A program made the translations under genes and the position numbers. Source: Streptomyces uncialis (lineage in GTDB: Bacteria > Actinomycetota > Actinomycetes > Streptomycetales > Streptomycetaceae). From it: DNA of 64,000 bases. The stretch covers positions 868,001-932,000 of the forward strand of contig NZ_CP109583.1 in NCBI RefSeq assembly GCF_036250755.1. The letters run 5' to 3'. The notes beneath the pieces are model-generated. The model was not told the DNA's origin. It did not search any database and saw only the letters and a list, made by a program, of their open reading frames with translations. This document shows positions 1-8,468 of the stretch, piece by piece (position 1 is the first letter of the stretch; the number at the start of each line of letters is the position of its first letter).

Positions 1-1527
1 GTCGACGCTGACGGCGGCGCGGGCGACGAGTTCCTCGGCCAGTGAGCGGTCGTCGTCGTCGAAGGGTTCCCGGTCCCGGGAGCGCCAGAAGATCGCGACG
101 CCGAGGACGACGCCCCGGGCCCGCAGGGGGACGGCGATCATCGAGTTGAGGCCCGCGGCGACGACGGTGCGGGCCCGTTCGGGCGACTGGAGCTCCCAGC
201 CGGAGTAGGCGCTCAGGTCGGCGTCGAGGACGGAGGTGCCGTCGGTGAGGACGGCGCCGAGCGGGGTGGTGCCGACGAAGCTCATGTGGTGGCCGACGGG
301 GAACAGCGCGCCCCCGTCGTCGGGGCCGCTGTAGGCGGTGCGGCGCATCTCGCGTCCGGTGCCGGTCGCCTGGGGTTCCTCGCCGCGCAGGACGGCGGTG
401 ACGAGGTCGACGGAGGCGTGGTCGGCGAACTCGGCGGTGGCGAACTCCGCGAGTTCCTCGCAGGTGCGGACCATGTCGAGGGTGGTGCCGACCTTCGTCC
501 CGGCGTCGTAGAGCAGCCGCAGCCGGCCGCGGGCGAGGTCGGCCTTGCCGGTCAGGGACCGCAGATCGGTGGTGTCACGGAGGGTGGCGACGCTGCCGGG
601 GGGTCCGCCGTGCTCGTCGGTGGGGCGCTGGTTGAAGGCGAGGAGCCGGTCGCCGACGGCGAACACCTCGTCGTTGGCGGGGCGCCCGGACTCCAGGAGC
701 TCGGCGGCGCGCGGGTCAAGGCCGAGGTCGGCGACGGGGCGTCCCTCGACGTCGGACGGCAGGTCGAGCAGCCGTCTGGCCTCGTCGTTGGCGAGCAGGA
801 GCCGTTTGTCGCCGCCGACGATGAGGACGCCTTCGCGCACGGCGTGCAGAACGGCGTCGTGGTGTTCGTACATCCGGGTCATCTCGGTGGGGCCGAGGCC
901 GTGGGTCTGGCGGAGCAGCCGGCGGTTGACGACGGCGACACCGGCCGCCCCGAGCAGCAGAACACCGGCGGCGACGCCGAAGACCAGGGGGAACTGGGCC
1001 TCGATCACGCTCTGCACCTGGGAGACGGCCATCCCGGCGGAGACGGCGCCGATGACCTGGCCGCCGGCGCCGTAGATCGGGACGGTCGCCTGGACGAGCT
1101 GGCCGATGGAGCCCTCGGACTTCTCGGTGACGACCTGTCCGGCGAAGACGGGGCCGAGGTCCCCGACGAACCGCAGACCGATGCGCTGCGGTACGGGGTG
1201 CGTGTAGCGGATGCCCTCCCGGTTGACGACGACGATGAAGCCGACGTCGGAGCGGCGCTGGGCCTCCAGGGCGCGGGGCTGGAGCACGGCGGACGGGTCG
1301 CGGCTGCGCAGGGCGGCCTCGATACCGGGGGAACTGGCGAAGGTCTCGGCGACCGCGATCGAACGGTTGCGCGCCTCTTGTTCCGCGTCCGCCCGCGTCT
1401 GGAAGATGAGCGCTGCGAGCGCGGTCGCGACGAGCAGCACCACGATCGCCAACTGCACGAGGAAGACCTGACCGGCGACAGTTCGCATGCTCGGAACCAG
1501 GCGCGGGCGGCCGTAGCGGGCGGCCAT
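1..1527 (-). CDS. SpoIIE-family sensor phosphatase, N-terminal part (runs off the left edge)
   Basis: The 509 visible codons read as a membrane-bound sensor. A hydrophobic segment near residues 20-43 is followed by an extracytoplasmic Cache/CitA-like sensing region (about 45-175), a second membrane segment (about 180-200), a PAS domain (about 215-320, with 'DAVLHAVREGVLIVGGD') and a GAF domain up to the window edge. This order is typical of streptomycete PAS-GAF-SpoIIE (PP2C-type) phosphatases, but the phosphatase domain lies outside the window, so a histidine kinase is not excluded. The ATG at 1527 gives a positively charged N-terminus before the first membrane helix; an in-frame ATG at 1488 is an alternative. 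It is divergent from the iron importer, with about 240 bp between them holding the iron box. Confidence 0.75.
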   Translation of the reverse strand, partial: MAARYGRPRLVPSMRTVAGQVFLVQLAIVVLLVATALAALIFQTRADAEQEARNRSIAVAETFASSPGIEAALRSRDPSAVLQPRALEAQRRSDVGFIVVVNREGIRYTHPVPQRIGLRFVGDLGPVFAGQVVTEKSEGSIGQLVQATVPIYGAGGQVIGAVSAGMAVSQVQSVIEAQFPLVFGVAAGVLLLGAAGVAVVNRRLLRQTHGLGPTEMTRMYEHHDAVLHAVREGVLIVGGDKRLLLANDEARRLLDLPSDVEGRPVADLGLDPRAAELLESGRPANDEVFAVGDRLLAFNQRPTDEHGGPPGSVATLRDTTDLRSLTGKADLARGRLRLLYDAGTKVGTTLDMVRTCEELAEFATAEFADHASVDLVTAVLRGEEPQATGTGREMRRTAYSGPDDGGALFPVGHHMSFVGTTPLGAVLTDGTSVLDADLSAYSGWELQSPERARTVVAAGLNSMIAVPLRARGVVLGVAIFWRSRDREPFDDDDRSLAEELVARAAVSVD

Positions 1528-1618
1528 GTCCTCATTACTACACCCACCGCCAACGGCCCGCATGGCGCGCCGACGCGGCCGCGCGACCGTACGGAGTGTT
1601 TTCCTCCGACTGGAACTC

Positions 1619-1638
1619 AAGTTAGGCTGGCCTAACTT
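1619..1638. promoter_or_regulatory. Iron box (DmdR/IdeR-type operator)
   Basis: AAGTTAGGCTGGCCTAACTT is an almost perfect 20-bp palindrome (only the two central bases break it) and matches the actinobacterial iron-box pattern TTAGGTTAGGCTAACCTAA in both half sites. It lies 130 bp upstream of the substrate-binding protein gene, so the importer should be repressed by an Fe(II)-loaded DtxR-family regulator when iron is plentiful. Confidence 0.85.
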
Positions 1639-1767
1639 TTCAGCCATGGGTCGCCACCCGGTCCGCACCCGCGGGGCCTCTTCCGCCCGCCGTGTACGTC
1701 CCGGTCGGCCGCCCATGGCCGTATCCCGTTCCACGCTGTTCCCGCCGCTCCCGAAGGACCCCGCCAG

Positions 1768-2847
1768 ATGCCGCCACTCCGCAAGCGTCTCTCCACCCGC
1801 TTCGCCGCCGTAGCCGCCGGTACGGCCCTGCTGGCCGGAGCCGCCGCGGGCTGCGGCTCGCCGGACCGGGACGGTGAGGACTCCGGGAGCACCGGCCGGT
1901 CGGGGGCCGTCGAGAAGGGCGCCTTCCCGGTCACCATCGAGCACAAGTACGGATCGACGAAGATAGCCGAGGAGCCGGAGCGGATCGTCACGGTCGGTCT
2001 GACCGACCAGGACGCGGTCCTCGCGCTCGGCAAGGTCCCGGTGGGCACCACCGAGTGGCTGACCAGCGGTTACAAGGGCAACATCGGGCCCTGGGCCGAG
2101 GACGAGCTGGGCTCGGCGAAGCCGCCCGCCGTCCTCAAGGACACCGGCACCGGCCCCCAGACGGAGAAGATCGCCGCGCTGGACCCGGATGTGATCCTCG
2201 CCCTGTACGCGGGTCTCACCAAGGACCAGTACCGCACCCTGTCGAAGATCGCGCCGGTGGTCGTCCAGCCCCAGGGCTACAACGACTTCGGTCTGCCCTG
2301 GCAGCAGCAGACCGAGGCCATCGGCACCGCGCTCGGGCAGCCCGCGAAGGCCAGGAAGCTGGTCGCGGCGACGGAGAAGCACATCAGCGACGCGGGTGCC
2401 GCCAACCCCGCCTTCAAGGGCCGCACCGCCGTGATGGCCACCCCCTACCAGGGCATGTTCGTCTTCGGCCCCGAGGACCCGCGTACCCGGCTGCTGGCCA
2501 GCCTCGGCTTCACCCAGCCTGACGGGCTGAAGGAGGTCGTCGGCGACGAGTTCGGCGCCAACATCAGCAAGGAGCGCACCGACCTCGTCGACACCGACGC
2601 CCTCGTGTGGACGGTCCCCGACCTCAAGAAGGACGCCGCGAAGCTGCACGCCAACAAGCTCTACAACGGCCTGGACGTCGTCAAGGAGGGCCGTGAGGTC
2701 TTCGTCCAGGACGGCACCCCCTACGGTGACGCGGTCAGCTTCGTCACCGTGCTGAGCCTGCCGTACACCACCGACCGGCTGGTTCCCCAGCTCAAGGCCG
2801 CGGTCGACGGCAAGCCGGGGACGAAGGTGGGCGGACCCGAGTCCTGA
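1768..2847 (+). CDS. Iron-siderophore ABC transporter substrate-binding lipoprotein
   Basis: A 359-aa FecB/FhuD-type (TroA-fold) binding protein. The N-terminus has a basic n-region, a hydrophobic stretch and a lipobox ending at Cys29 (AAAGC), giving a membrane-anchored extracellular lipoprotein. The body carries the class III binding-protein pattern: an early 'PERIVTVGLTDQDAVLALG', a mid-region 'DPDVILALYAGLT' and a C-terminal 'PYTTDRLVPQLKAA'. It should capture ferric siderophore and deliver it to the two permeases that follow in the same direction. Control by the iron box upstream is likely. A strong GC hairpin just after the stop could keep this gene more highly expressed than the permeases. 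The siderophore cannot be told from sequence, and no siderophore biosynthesis gene lies nearby. Confidence 0.88.
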   Translation: MPPLRKRLSTRFAAVAAGTALLAGAAAGCGSPDRDGEDSGSTGRSGAVEKGAFPVTIEHKYGSTKIAEEPERIVTVGLTDQDAVLALGKVPVGTTEWLTSGYKGNIGPWAEDELGSAKPPAVLKDTGTGPQTEKIAALDPDVILALYAGLTKDQYRTLSKIAPVVVQPQGYNDFGLPWQQQTEAIGTALGQPAKARKLVAATEKHISDAGAANPAFKGRTAVMATPYQGMFVFGPEDPRTRLLASLGFTQPDGLKEVVGDEFGANISKERTDLVDTDALVWTVPDLKKDAAKLHANKLYNGLDVVKEGREVFVQDGTPYGDAVSFVTVLSLPYTTDRLVPQLKAAVDGKPGTKVGGPES

Positions 2848-2854
2848 GCCGGGG

Positions 2855-2883
2855 GCGGCCCGGCGCGTGACGCGCCGGGCCGC
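2855..2883 (+). terminator. Intra-operon hairpin after the binding-protein gene
   Basis: GCGGCCCGGCGCG and CGCGCCGGGCCGC form a perfect 13-bp stem with a 3-nt loop, 8 nt after the stop codon and 18 nt before the next start. There is no T-tract. It may be an attenuator or an mRNA-stabilising stem that raises binding protein over permease, as is common in importer operons. Confidence 0.6.
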
Positions 2884-2900
2884 TCCGGCCGGAGCCTTCC

Positions 2901-3983
2901 ATGCTGACGAAGAAGACGACACCACCCCACGGCGCCCAGTCGGGCCCACCGCTCCCCGCTCCCCCGGCCTCCCGGGGCCGGGCCGTCCTGCTCACCACCG
3001 TCCTGGCCGGCGGACTGCTGGCGCTGTGCCTGCTGTCACTGGGCCTCGGCGCGCTGAGCATCCCGCCCGGCCAGGTCGTCGACGCCCTGCTCGGGAACCC
3101 GGTCGGCGAACGGGTCGAGAACATCGTGTGGTCGGTCCGGGTGCCCCGGACGGGACTCGCGCTCGCCGCCGGGGCCGCCATGGGGCTGTCCGGCGCGGTG
3201 ATGCAGGCACTCACCCGCAATCCGCTGGCCGACCCCGGCATCCTCGGGGTCAGCGCCGGGGCGTCCTTCGCGATCGTGCTCGCCGCCGGGGTGCTCGGCC
3301 TCGGCTCGCTGCTCGGACAGGTGTGGTTCGCCTTCGCGGGCGCGCTGATCGCCGCCGTCGTGGTGTACCTCCTGGGACAGCTCGGGCGCTCCGGGCCCAC
3401 CCCGGTCAAGCTCGCCCTCGCCGGGATCGCCGTCACCTCCGTACTGTCCTCGCTGACCAGCGCGATCGTGCTGACCGATCCGGAGGCCCTGGACCGGTTC
3501 CGGTTCTGGTCGGCGGGCTCGCTCGCCGACCAGGACGGCGCCACCGTCGTACGGATGCTGCCGTTCCTCGCGCTCGGGGCGGCCCTCGTGCTCGCGGCGG
3601 CTCCCGCGCTCAACAGCCTGGCCCTCGGCGACGATGTCGCGACCTCGCTCGGCCGCCGCCTCGGTCTGATCCGGCTCCAAGGGGTCGTCGCGATCACCCT
3701 GCTCACCGGGGCGTCCGTCGCCGCGATCGGACCGGTCGTCTTCCTCGGCCTGGTGGTGCCGCACGCCGCACGCTCGCTCGCGCAGTACACCGGGCGCGGT
3801 CCCGACCAGCGGCTGCTGCTGCCGCTGTCGGGGGCCCTGGGCGCGGCGCTGCTGCTGGCCGCCGATCTGCTGGGCCGTCTCGTCGCCCGCCCGGCCGAGG
3901 TCCAGGCGGGACTCATCATCGCCTTCATCGGCGGACCGTTCTTCATCGCGCTGGTCCGTCGGCGCAAGCTCGCGGAGGTATGA
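2901..3983 (+). CDS. FecCD-family siderophore permease (first)
   Basis: A 360-aa integral membrane protein of the BtuC/FecCD family with about nine or ten hydrophobic segments. Diagnostic stretches are 'RVPRTGLALAAGAAMGLSGAVMQALTRNPLADPGILG' (given here only as the RxPR...QxxxRNPLADP signature, about residues 73-115) and the ATPase-coupling region 'GPVVFLGLVVPH' near residue 280. It forms a heterodimeric channel with the next gene for ferric-siderophore uptake. The ATG at 2901 follows the GC hairpin. The gene overlaps the next start by 4 nt, so the two permeases are translationally coupled. Confidence 0.9.
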   Translation: MLTKKTTPPHGAQSGPPLPAPPASRGRAVLLTTVLAGGLLALCLLSLGLGALSIPPGQVVDALLGNPVGERVENIVWSVRVPRTGLALAAGAAMGLSGAVMQALTRNPLADPGILGVSAGASFAIVLAAGVLGLGSLLGQVWFAFAGALIAAVVVYLLGQLGRSGPTPVKLALAGIAVTSVLSSLTSAIVLTDPEALDRFRFWSAGSLADQDGATVVRMLPFLALGAALVLAAAPALNSLALGDDVATSLGRRLGLIRLQGVVAITLLTGASVAAIGPVVFLGLVVPHAARSLAQYTGRGPDQRLLLPLSGALGAALLLAADLLGRLVARPAEVQAGLIIAFIGGPFFIALVRRRKLAEV

Positions 3984-5092
3984 CCGTGTCGAGTGCTCCA
4001 CCGGCCGGCACGGTCGGCGAGACGGACAAACTCCGGCCACGGCGGCCGTTCGGCGGGCCCCGCCCCTTCCGGCTCACCCTCGTACCCGTCTCGGGAACGC
4101 TGCGCCCCCGGCTCGTCGTGGTGACGGTCCTGCTGGCGGTGGCCGTCCTCGCCGCCCTCAGCCGCCATGTCTCCGTCGGGGAGTTCGCCGTACCGCTGCC
4201 CGAGGTGATCGCCGCCCTCACCGGCTCCGGCGACCCGGGCACCACGCTCGTCGTCACGGAACTGCGGCTGCCCCGGGCCATGGTCGGGCTGCTCGCGGGC
4301 ATCGCGTTCGGGGTGTCCGGCGCGCTGTTCCAGACGATGACCCGCAATCCGCTCGCGAGCCCCGACATGATCGGCCTCACCCAGGGTGCCGGCACCGCGG
4401 TCGCCGCCGGGCTGGTCCTGGGCTGGGACGGCGGCCTCGGCACCCAGGCACTCGGCCTGCTCGGCGCGCTGGCCTCCGCGTTCGTGGTGTACTCCCTCGC
4501 CTGGCGGCGCGGCACCACCGGCTACCGGATCATCCTGGTCGGCATCGGGGTGTCCTGGGTGTGCACCTCCGCCACCGACTATCTGCTCGCGCACGGCGGC
4601 CGGATGCAGGCCCAGGCCGCCTTCGGTTGGCTCGTCGGCAACCTCAACGGCCGCGACTGGCAGCAGGCCGGACCGCTCGCCGTCGCGCTGCTCGTCCTGC
4701 TGCCCACCGCGCTGCTGCTGGGACGGCTGATGCGGACCCTGCTCCTCGGGGACGACGTGGCCGCCGGACTCGGCACCCGGGTGCAGACCGTACGGCTCGC
4801 GGTCCTGCTGTGCGGGGTGGGCCTCGTCGCGTTCGCGACGGCGGCGGCCGGTCCGATCGCCTTCGTGGCGCTGGCCGCCCCGCAGATCGCGCAGCGCCTC
4901 GCCGGTACCGCCTGGCCGCCACCACTGGCCGCCGGGCTGACCGGCGCCCTGCTGATCCTGGTGTCCGACATCGCCGCCCGGACCCTGATCGACGGCACCG
5001 AACTGCCCGTCGGCATCGTCACCGGCGTGCTCGGCGCGCCCGTCCTGCTCTGGCTGCTCATCCGCGTGAACCGCGCGGGTTCAGGAGGCTGA
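3980..5092 (+). CDS. FecCD-family siderophore permease (second)
   Basis: A 370-aa paralogue of the preceding permease, with the same RxPR...RNPLASPD signature (about residues 93-125) and the coupling motif '[17 protein letters not shown]' near residue 295. The ATG at 3980 overlaps the upstream TGA (ATGA) and follows a GGAGG ribosome site. The frame stays open far upstream inside the previous gene, but that extension has no permease character and was discarded. It pairs with the first permease to make the importer channel. Confidence 0.9.
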   Translation: MTVSSAPPAGTVGETDKLRPRRPFGGPRPFRLTLVPVSGTLRPRLVVVTVLLAVAVLAALSRHVSVGEFAVPLPEVIAALTGSGDPGTTLVVTELRLPRAMVGLLAGIAFGVSGALFQTMTRNPLASPDMIGLTQGAGTAVAAGLVLGWDGGLGTQALGLLGALASAFVVYSLAWRRGTTGYRIILVGIGVSWVCTSATDYLLAHGGRMQAQAAFGWLVGNLNGRDWQQAGPLAVALLVLLPTALLLGRLMRTLLLGDDVAAGLGTRVQTVRLAVLLCGVGLVAFATAAAGPIAFVALAAPQIAQRLAGTAWPPPLAAGLTGALLILVSDIAARTLIDGTELPVGIVTGVLGAPVLLWLLIRVNRAGSGG

Positions 5093-5096
5093 CCCC

Positions 5097-5981
5097 ATGT
5101 CGACAACCCCGCCCCCGGCGGCGCCGGACGACGCGCCCGATCTGCGCGCGGAGAACCTGCGCCTCGCCTACGACGACCGGATCGTCGTCGACGGCCTGGA
5201 CCTCGTGGTGCCGCCCGGCCGGATCACCGCCGTCGTCGGCGCCAACGCCTGCGGCAAGTCCACCCTGCTGCGGGCCCTCGCCCGGCTGCTGACCCCCCGG
5301 GAGGGCGCGGTCCGGCTCGACGGACAGGCGATCCACAAGGTCCCCACCCGGCAGCTCGCGCAACGCCTCGGTCTGCTGCCGCAGTCCCCGGTAGCCCCCG
5401 AGGGACTGACCGTGGCCGATCTGGTGACCCGGGGCCGCTCCCCCCACCAGACCTGGTGGCGGCAGTGGTCCACCGGCGACGAACAGGCGGTACGGGAGGC
5501 CCTGGCCGCCACCAGCATGACCGAGCACGCGGACCGCGCGGTCGACGAGCTGTCCGGCGGACAGCGCCAGCGGGCCTGGATCGCCATGGCCGTCGCCCAG
5601 GGCACACCCATCCTGCTGCTGGACGAGCCGACCACGTATCTGGACCTCGCCCATCAGATCGACGTCCTGGACCTCGTCACCGATCTGAACCGCAACGAGG
5701 GCCGCACGGTCGTCATGGTGCTCCACGACCTCAACCAGGCGTGCCGCTACGCCGACCACGTCGTCGCCATGAAGTCCGGCCGGATCGCCGCCGAGGGCCC
5801 GCCCGGCGAGGTCATCACGGCGGAGTCGGTGGCGGACGTGTTCGGGCTGCGCTGCCAGGTGGTCGCCGACCCCGTGAGCGGGACCCCGATGGTGATCCCC
5901 GTGGGACGGCACCACACGGGCGACCCGGCGGTCACGGCCGACGACGCGGTCAAGGTACTGGGCGCGCCCCGGGGTTCCTAG
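5097..5981 (+). CDS. Iron-siderophore ABC transporter ATP-binding protein
   Basis: A 294-aa FepC-type ATPase. Walker A is 'GANACGKST' (about residues 43-51), the ABC signature is '[17 protein letters not shown]' (about 152), Walker B is '[12 protein letters not shown]' and the switch His is in 'MVLHDLNQ'. It starts 4 nt after the second permease stop and closes the operon of binding protein, two permeases and ATPase. It powers siderophore import from the cytoplasmic face. The C-terminal 40 residues are poorly conserved in the family. Confidence 0.92.
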   Translation: MSTTPPPAAPDDAPDLRAENLRLAYDDRIVVDGLDLVVPPGRITAVVGANACGKSTLLRALARLLTPREGAVRLDGQAIHKVPTRQLAQRLGLLPQSPVAPEGLTVADLVTRGRSPHQTWWRQWSTGDEQAVREALAATSMTEHADRAVDELSGGQRQRAWIAMAVAQGTPILLLDEPTTYLDLAHQIDVLDLVTDLNRNEGRTVVMVLHDLNQACRYADHVVAMKSGRIAAEGPPGEVITAESVADVFGLRCQVVADPVSGTPMVIPVGRHHTGDPAVTADDAVKVLGAPRGS

Positions 5982-6062
5982 GTACGGGTCGCCGCCGGTG
6001 GTCAGCGCGGAACGTGATGCGTCGCGGGTGGGGAGTCCGGACTCGGCACCAGGGTGGGTCGG

Positions 6063-6238
6063 CGGCGGGGGCGGGGCGGGGCAGCGGGCCCAGGGCGTCG
6101 CCGGCGGGGGCGGGGCGGGGCAGCGGGCCCAGGGCGTCGCTCGGCGGGGGCGGGGCGGGGCAGCGGGCCCAGGGCGTCGCCGGCGGGGGCGGGGCGGGGC
6201 AGCGGGCCCAGGGCGTCGCCGGCGGGGGCGGGGCGGGC
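6063..6238. repeat. 39-bp tandem repeat, four copies plus a partial
   Basis: A 39-bp unit beginning CGGCGGGGGCGGGGC and ending GGGCGTCGC recurs at 6063-6101, 6102-6140, 6142-6180 and 6181-6219, with a truncated fifth copy to 6238. Copies are essentially identical; only one extra T at 6141 interrupts phasing. It fills the gap between the importer ATPase and the acetyltransferase. No convincing gene lies in it. Each unit contains GGGCCC and long G runs. Confidence 0.93.
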
Positions 6239-6287
6239 CGTTCGCCCGCCCGGACGATATTCCGTGGGAAGCGGGGCCGGGCATGCG

Positions 6288-6293
6288 TACCGT
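6288..6293 (+). promoter_or_regulatory. -10 box of a probable leaderless promoter
   Basis: TACCGT (TANNNT type) ends 7 nt before the ATG at 6300 and there is no Shine-Dalgarno sequence. This geometry places transcription initiation at or next to the start codon. No clear -35 box is seen. Confidence 0.4.
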
Positions 6294-6299
6294 ACGCGT

Positions 6300-6824
6300 A
6301 TGCCAGAGATCCAGTTGCTCCGCGCCGACCACGCCGCCGCGCTGCGTGCCTTCGAGTGGGAGAACCGCGCCTATTTCGCCGAGTCGGTGCCCGACCGGGG
6401 TGACGCCTACTTCACCGGCTTCGCCGCACGGCACGAAGCGCTGCTGGCCGAGCAGGCCGCCGGACTCGGCTGGTTCCATCTGGTCGTGGACGGGGACGGC
6501 GAGGTGCTGGGCCGGGTCAATCTGATCGATGCCGCGGACGGCGAGGCCGAACTGGGCTTCCGGATCGCCCGCAAGGCCACCGGCCGGGGGCTCGCCACCG
6601 ACGTGGTGCGGCGGATCTGTGCCCGCGCTGCCCACGAATACGGTCTGACCTCGCTGCGGGCCGCGGCGACCCTCGACAACGCGGGCTCGCGGGCGGTGCT
6701 GATCCGCACGGGCTTCGTACCGGCGGGCGAGACCGTGCTGGACGGGCGTCCGGCACGGTGCTTCAGCCTCGCGCTCGCGGTACCGGACGGCGAAGGCCGC
6801 CCGGTGCGGGTGTCCTCAGTGTGA
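6300..6824 (+). CDS. GNAT-family N-acetyltransferase (RimJ/RimL-like)
   Basis: A 174-aa acetyltransferase of the RimJ/RimL group. Features are an N-terminal 'LLRADHAAALRAFEWENRAYF', a central beta-strand pair 'GEVLGRVNLIDAADGEAELGFRIA', the acetyl-CoA loop 'RKATGRGLATDVVRRI' and the late 'LDNAGSRAVLIRTGFVPAGE' found in ribosomal-protein and amino-group acetyltransferases. The substrate is not predictable. The ATG at 6300 sits 7 nt behind a TACCGT box and lacks a ribosome site, consistent with leaderless translation. Its last 9 bp overlap the convergent cation exporter gene. Confidence 0.85.
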   Translation: MPEIQLLRADHAAALRAFEWENRAYFAESVPDRGDAYFTGFAARHEALLAEQAAGLGWFHLVVDGDGEVLGRVNLIDAADGEAELGFRIARKATGRGLATDVVRRICARAAHEYGLTSLRAAATLDNAGSRAVLIRTGFVPAGETVLDGRPARCFSLALAVPDGEGRPVRVSSV

Positions 6825-8015
6825 CGGATGGTGGGCGAGCGTGAGATGCGGATCGGGTCCGCCCGGCTCCGGCGCGGGATCGGCGTGGACCAGCGCGGCC
6901 GTCAGCCGGGGTACGGAGTGCAGCAGCGCGTGCTCCGCGTCCACGGCCACCTGATGTGCCTGCCGGACCGTCAGATCCCCGTCGACCACGACCGAGACCT
7001 CGGCGCGCAGCCGGTGCCCGATCCAGCGCAGCCGCAGCTCGCCCACGGACCGCACCCCGGGAGTCGCGAGCAGGGCGTGTTCCGCCCCGTCGACCAGCGC
7101 CGGGTCCACCGCGTCCATGGCCCGCCGGAACACCTCGCGGGCCGCGTCGCGCAGCACCAGCAGGATCGCGGCGGTGATGGCGAGACCGACCAGCGGGTCG
7201 GCGAGCCCCCAGCCCAGGGCGGCTCCCCCGGCGCTCAGCAGCACCGCCAGTGAGGTGTACCCGTCCGTGCGCGCGTGCAGTCCGTCCGCTACCAGCGCCG
7301 CCGAGCCGATCTCCCGGCCGACCCTGATGCGGTAGCGCGCGACCGCCTCGTTGCCGAGGAATCCGATGACCGCCGCGACGGCGACCACCGGCACATGGGT
7401 CATCTCCCGGGGTGACAGCAGCCGCTCGACGGCGGACCACGCGGCAAACGCCGCCGAACCGGCGATCACCAGCAGCACGGCCAGTCCCGCCAGGTCCTCC
7501 GCCCGTCCGTAGCCGTAGGTGAACCGGCGGTTGGCGGCCCGCCGTCCGAGCAGGAACGCGACGGCCAGGGGGACGGCGGTCAGTGCGTCGGCGGTGTTGT
7601 GGACGGTGTCCCCGAGCAGCGCGACGGAGCCCGACAGCACGACGACGACCGCCTGGGCCATGGCGGTGGCACCGAGCACGGCGAGCGAGATCCACAGCGC
7701 CCGCAGACCTCGCGCGGACGCCTCCATGGCAGCGTCGACCTTCTGCCCGCTGTCGTGGGAGTGCGGCCGGAAGCGGTGGGCGAGGCGGTCCGTGAGGCGG
7801 CGCGGCCGGGACCGGTGACTGTGATCGTGGCCTTGTCCGTCACCGTGATCGTGGCCTTGTCCGTCACCGTGACCTTGGCCCTGGCCGTGGCCCTGGCCCT
7901 CGTCGTGCTGGTGCTGGTGCTGGTGACCCGGTATGTACGGGTGTCCGTGACCTTGGCGGTGCTCCTGGCCGTGCTCGTGGTGATGACCCTGGTGCGGGTG
8001 GGGGTCGGGACTCAT
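6816..8015 (-). CDS. Cation diffusion facilitator (zinc/cobalt-type exporter) with His-rich N-terminus
   Basis: A 399-aa CDF transporter. The first ~95 residues are extraordinarily rich in His, Gly, Asp and Gln (repeats such as GDGQGHDH) and probably bind metal. Six membrane segments follow, with the CDF zinc-site motifs 'GDTVHNTADAL' and 'VADGLHARTDGY' (HxxxD pairs), then a cytoplasmic C-terminal domain with 'VRSVGELRLRWIGHRLRAEV'. The start at 8015 is chosen because GGAGGA lies 8 nt upstream; the longer open frame to 8150 runs into the divergent regulator's promoter. The exporter is divergent from an ArsR gene, 117 bp away, which suggests metal-responsive control. Confidence 0.88.
   Translation of the reverse strand: MSPDPHPHQGHHHEHGQEHRQGHGHPYIPGHQHQHQHDEGQGHGQGQGHGDGQGHDHGDGQGHDHSHRSRPRRLTDRLAHRFRPHSHDSGQKVDAAMEASARGLRALWISLAVLGATAMAQAVVVVLSGSVALLGDTVHNTADALTAVPLAVAFLLGRRAANRRFTYGYGRAEDLAGLAVLLVIAGSAAFAAWSAVERLLSPREMTHVPVVAVAAVIGFLGNEAVARYRIRVGREIGSAALVADGLHARTDGYTSLAVLLSAGGAALGWGLADPLVGLAITAAILLVLRDAAREVFRRAMDAVDPALVDGAEHALLATPGVRSVGELRLRWIGHRLRAEVSVVVDGDLTVRQAHQVAVDAEHALLHSVPRLTAALVHADPAPEPGGPDPHLTLAHHPSH
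7821..7868. repeat. 24-bp tandem duplication inside the metal-binding N-terminus
   Basis: Two identical 24-bp units (7821-7844 and 7845-7868) encode, on the minus strand, the octapeptide repeats GDGQGHDH of the cation exporter; a degenerate third copy follows. This is an in-frame repeat able to expand or contract the His-rich tail. Confidence 0.85.
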
Positions 8016-8126
8016 CCGGGGACGTCCTCCATGGCGGTGGGCGGGGTCCGGCCGCGGCCGGGGGCCTCTCGGGGCGGGCGGTTCCTGGCCCGCACGGTGG
8101 ACATGCCCCGCCCGGCGGCCCATCAT

Positions 8127-8142
8127 GTGCGTATGAGCGCAC
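8127..8142. promoter_or_regulatory. Inverted repeat over the ArsR start codon
   Basis: GTGCG (8127-8131) and CGCAC (8138-8142) flank the ATG at 8133 with a 6-nt spacer. An operator here would give autorepression and could reach the divergent exporter promoter. The repeat is short and unproven. Confidence 0.3.
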
Positions 8143-8468
8143 GCACGCACCTTTCATCTGCGCAGGATGCGCACCCGCGCCCCCCGGGCGACAGCGACGC
8201 GTACGCACGCGCGGCGGAGGTGCTCGCCCTGCTCGGGGATCGCACCCGGCTGATCCTGCTGAAGCGGCTGGCCGGGGGCGAGGCCGATGTGAGCACGCTG
8301 ACCAGGGCCTCGGGCGCCGCCCGGCCCGCTGTGAGCCAGCATCTGGCGCGACTGCGGCTGGCGGGGGTGGTGAGCACGCGCAAGGACGGCCGCCGCGTCG
8401 TGTATTCCCTCCCGGAGGGGCCGGTGCGACGGGTGGTGGACGAGGCGCTGCGCCTCACCGACCGGTAA
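8133..8468 (+). CDS. ArsR/SmtB-family transcriptional regulator
   Basis: A 111-aa winged-helix repressor. The core is 'EVLALLGDRTRLILLKRLAGGEADVSTLTRASGAARPAVSQHLARLRLAGVVSTRKDGRRVVYSL', i.e. helix-turn-helix residues about 48-75 followed by the wing. It is divergent from the CDF exporter and is its likely regulator. The usual metal ligands are weak: there is no CxC of the alpha-3 site and no DxH...HxxE/H pattern in the last helix, so the sensed metal is unclear (the N-terminal His residues could contribute). There is little Shine-Dalgarno sequence before the ATG. Confidence 0.83.
   Translation: MSARTHLSSAQDAHPRPPGDSDAYARAAEVLALLGDRTRLILLKRLAGGEADVSTLTRASGAARPAVSQHLARLRLAGVVSTRKDGRRVVYSLPEGPVRRVVDEALRLTDR

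Noticed and set aside
286..1635. Long open frame on the plus strand (449 codons) opposite the sensor phosphatase
   Set aside because: Gly/Val/Asp-rich, no family similarity, lies antisense to a convincing PAS/GAF protein; typical third-position GC artefact.
2867..3979. N-terminal extension that would make the second FecCD permease 741 aa
   Set aside because: The extension overlaps the first permease out of frame and has no permease features; ATG 3980 overlaps the stop in the usual way.
6063..6238. CRISPR array
   Set aside because: Units are contiguous without spacers; no cas gene.
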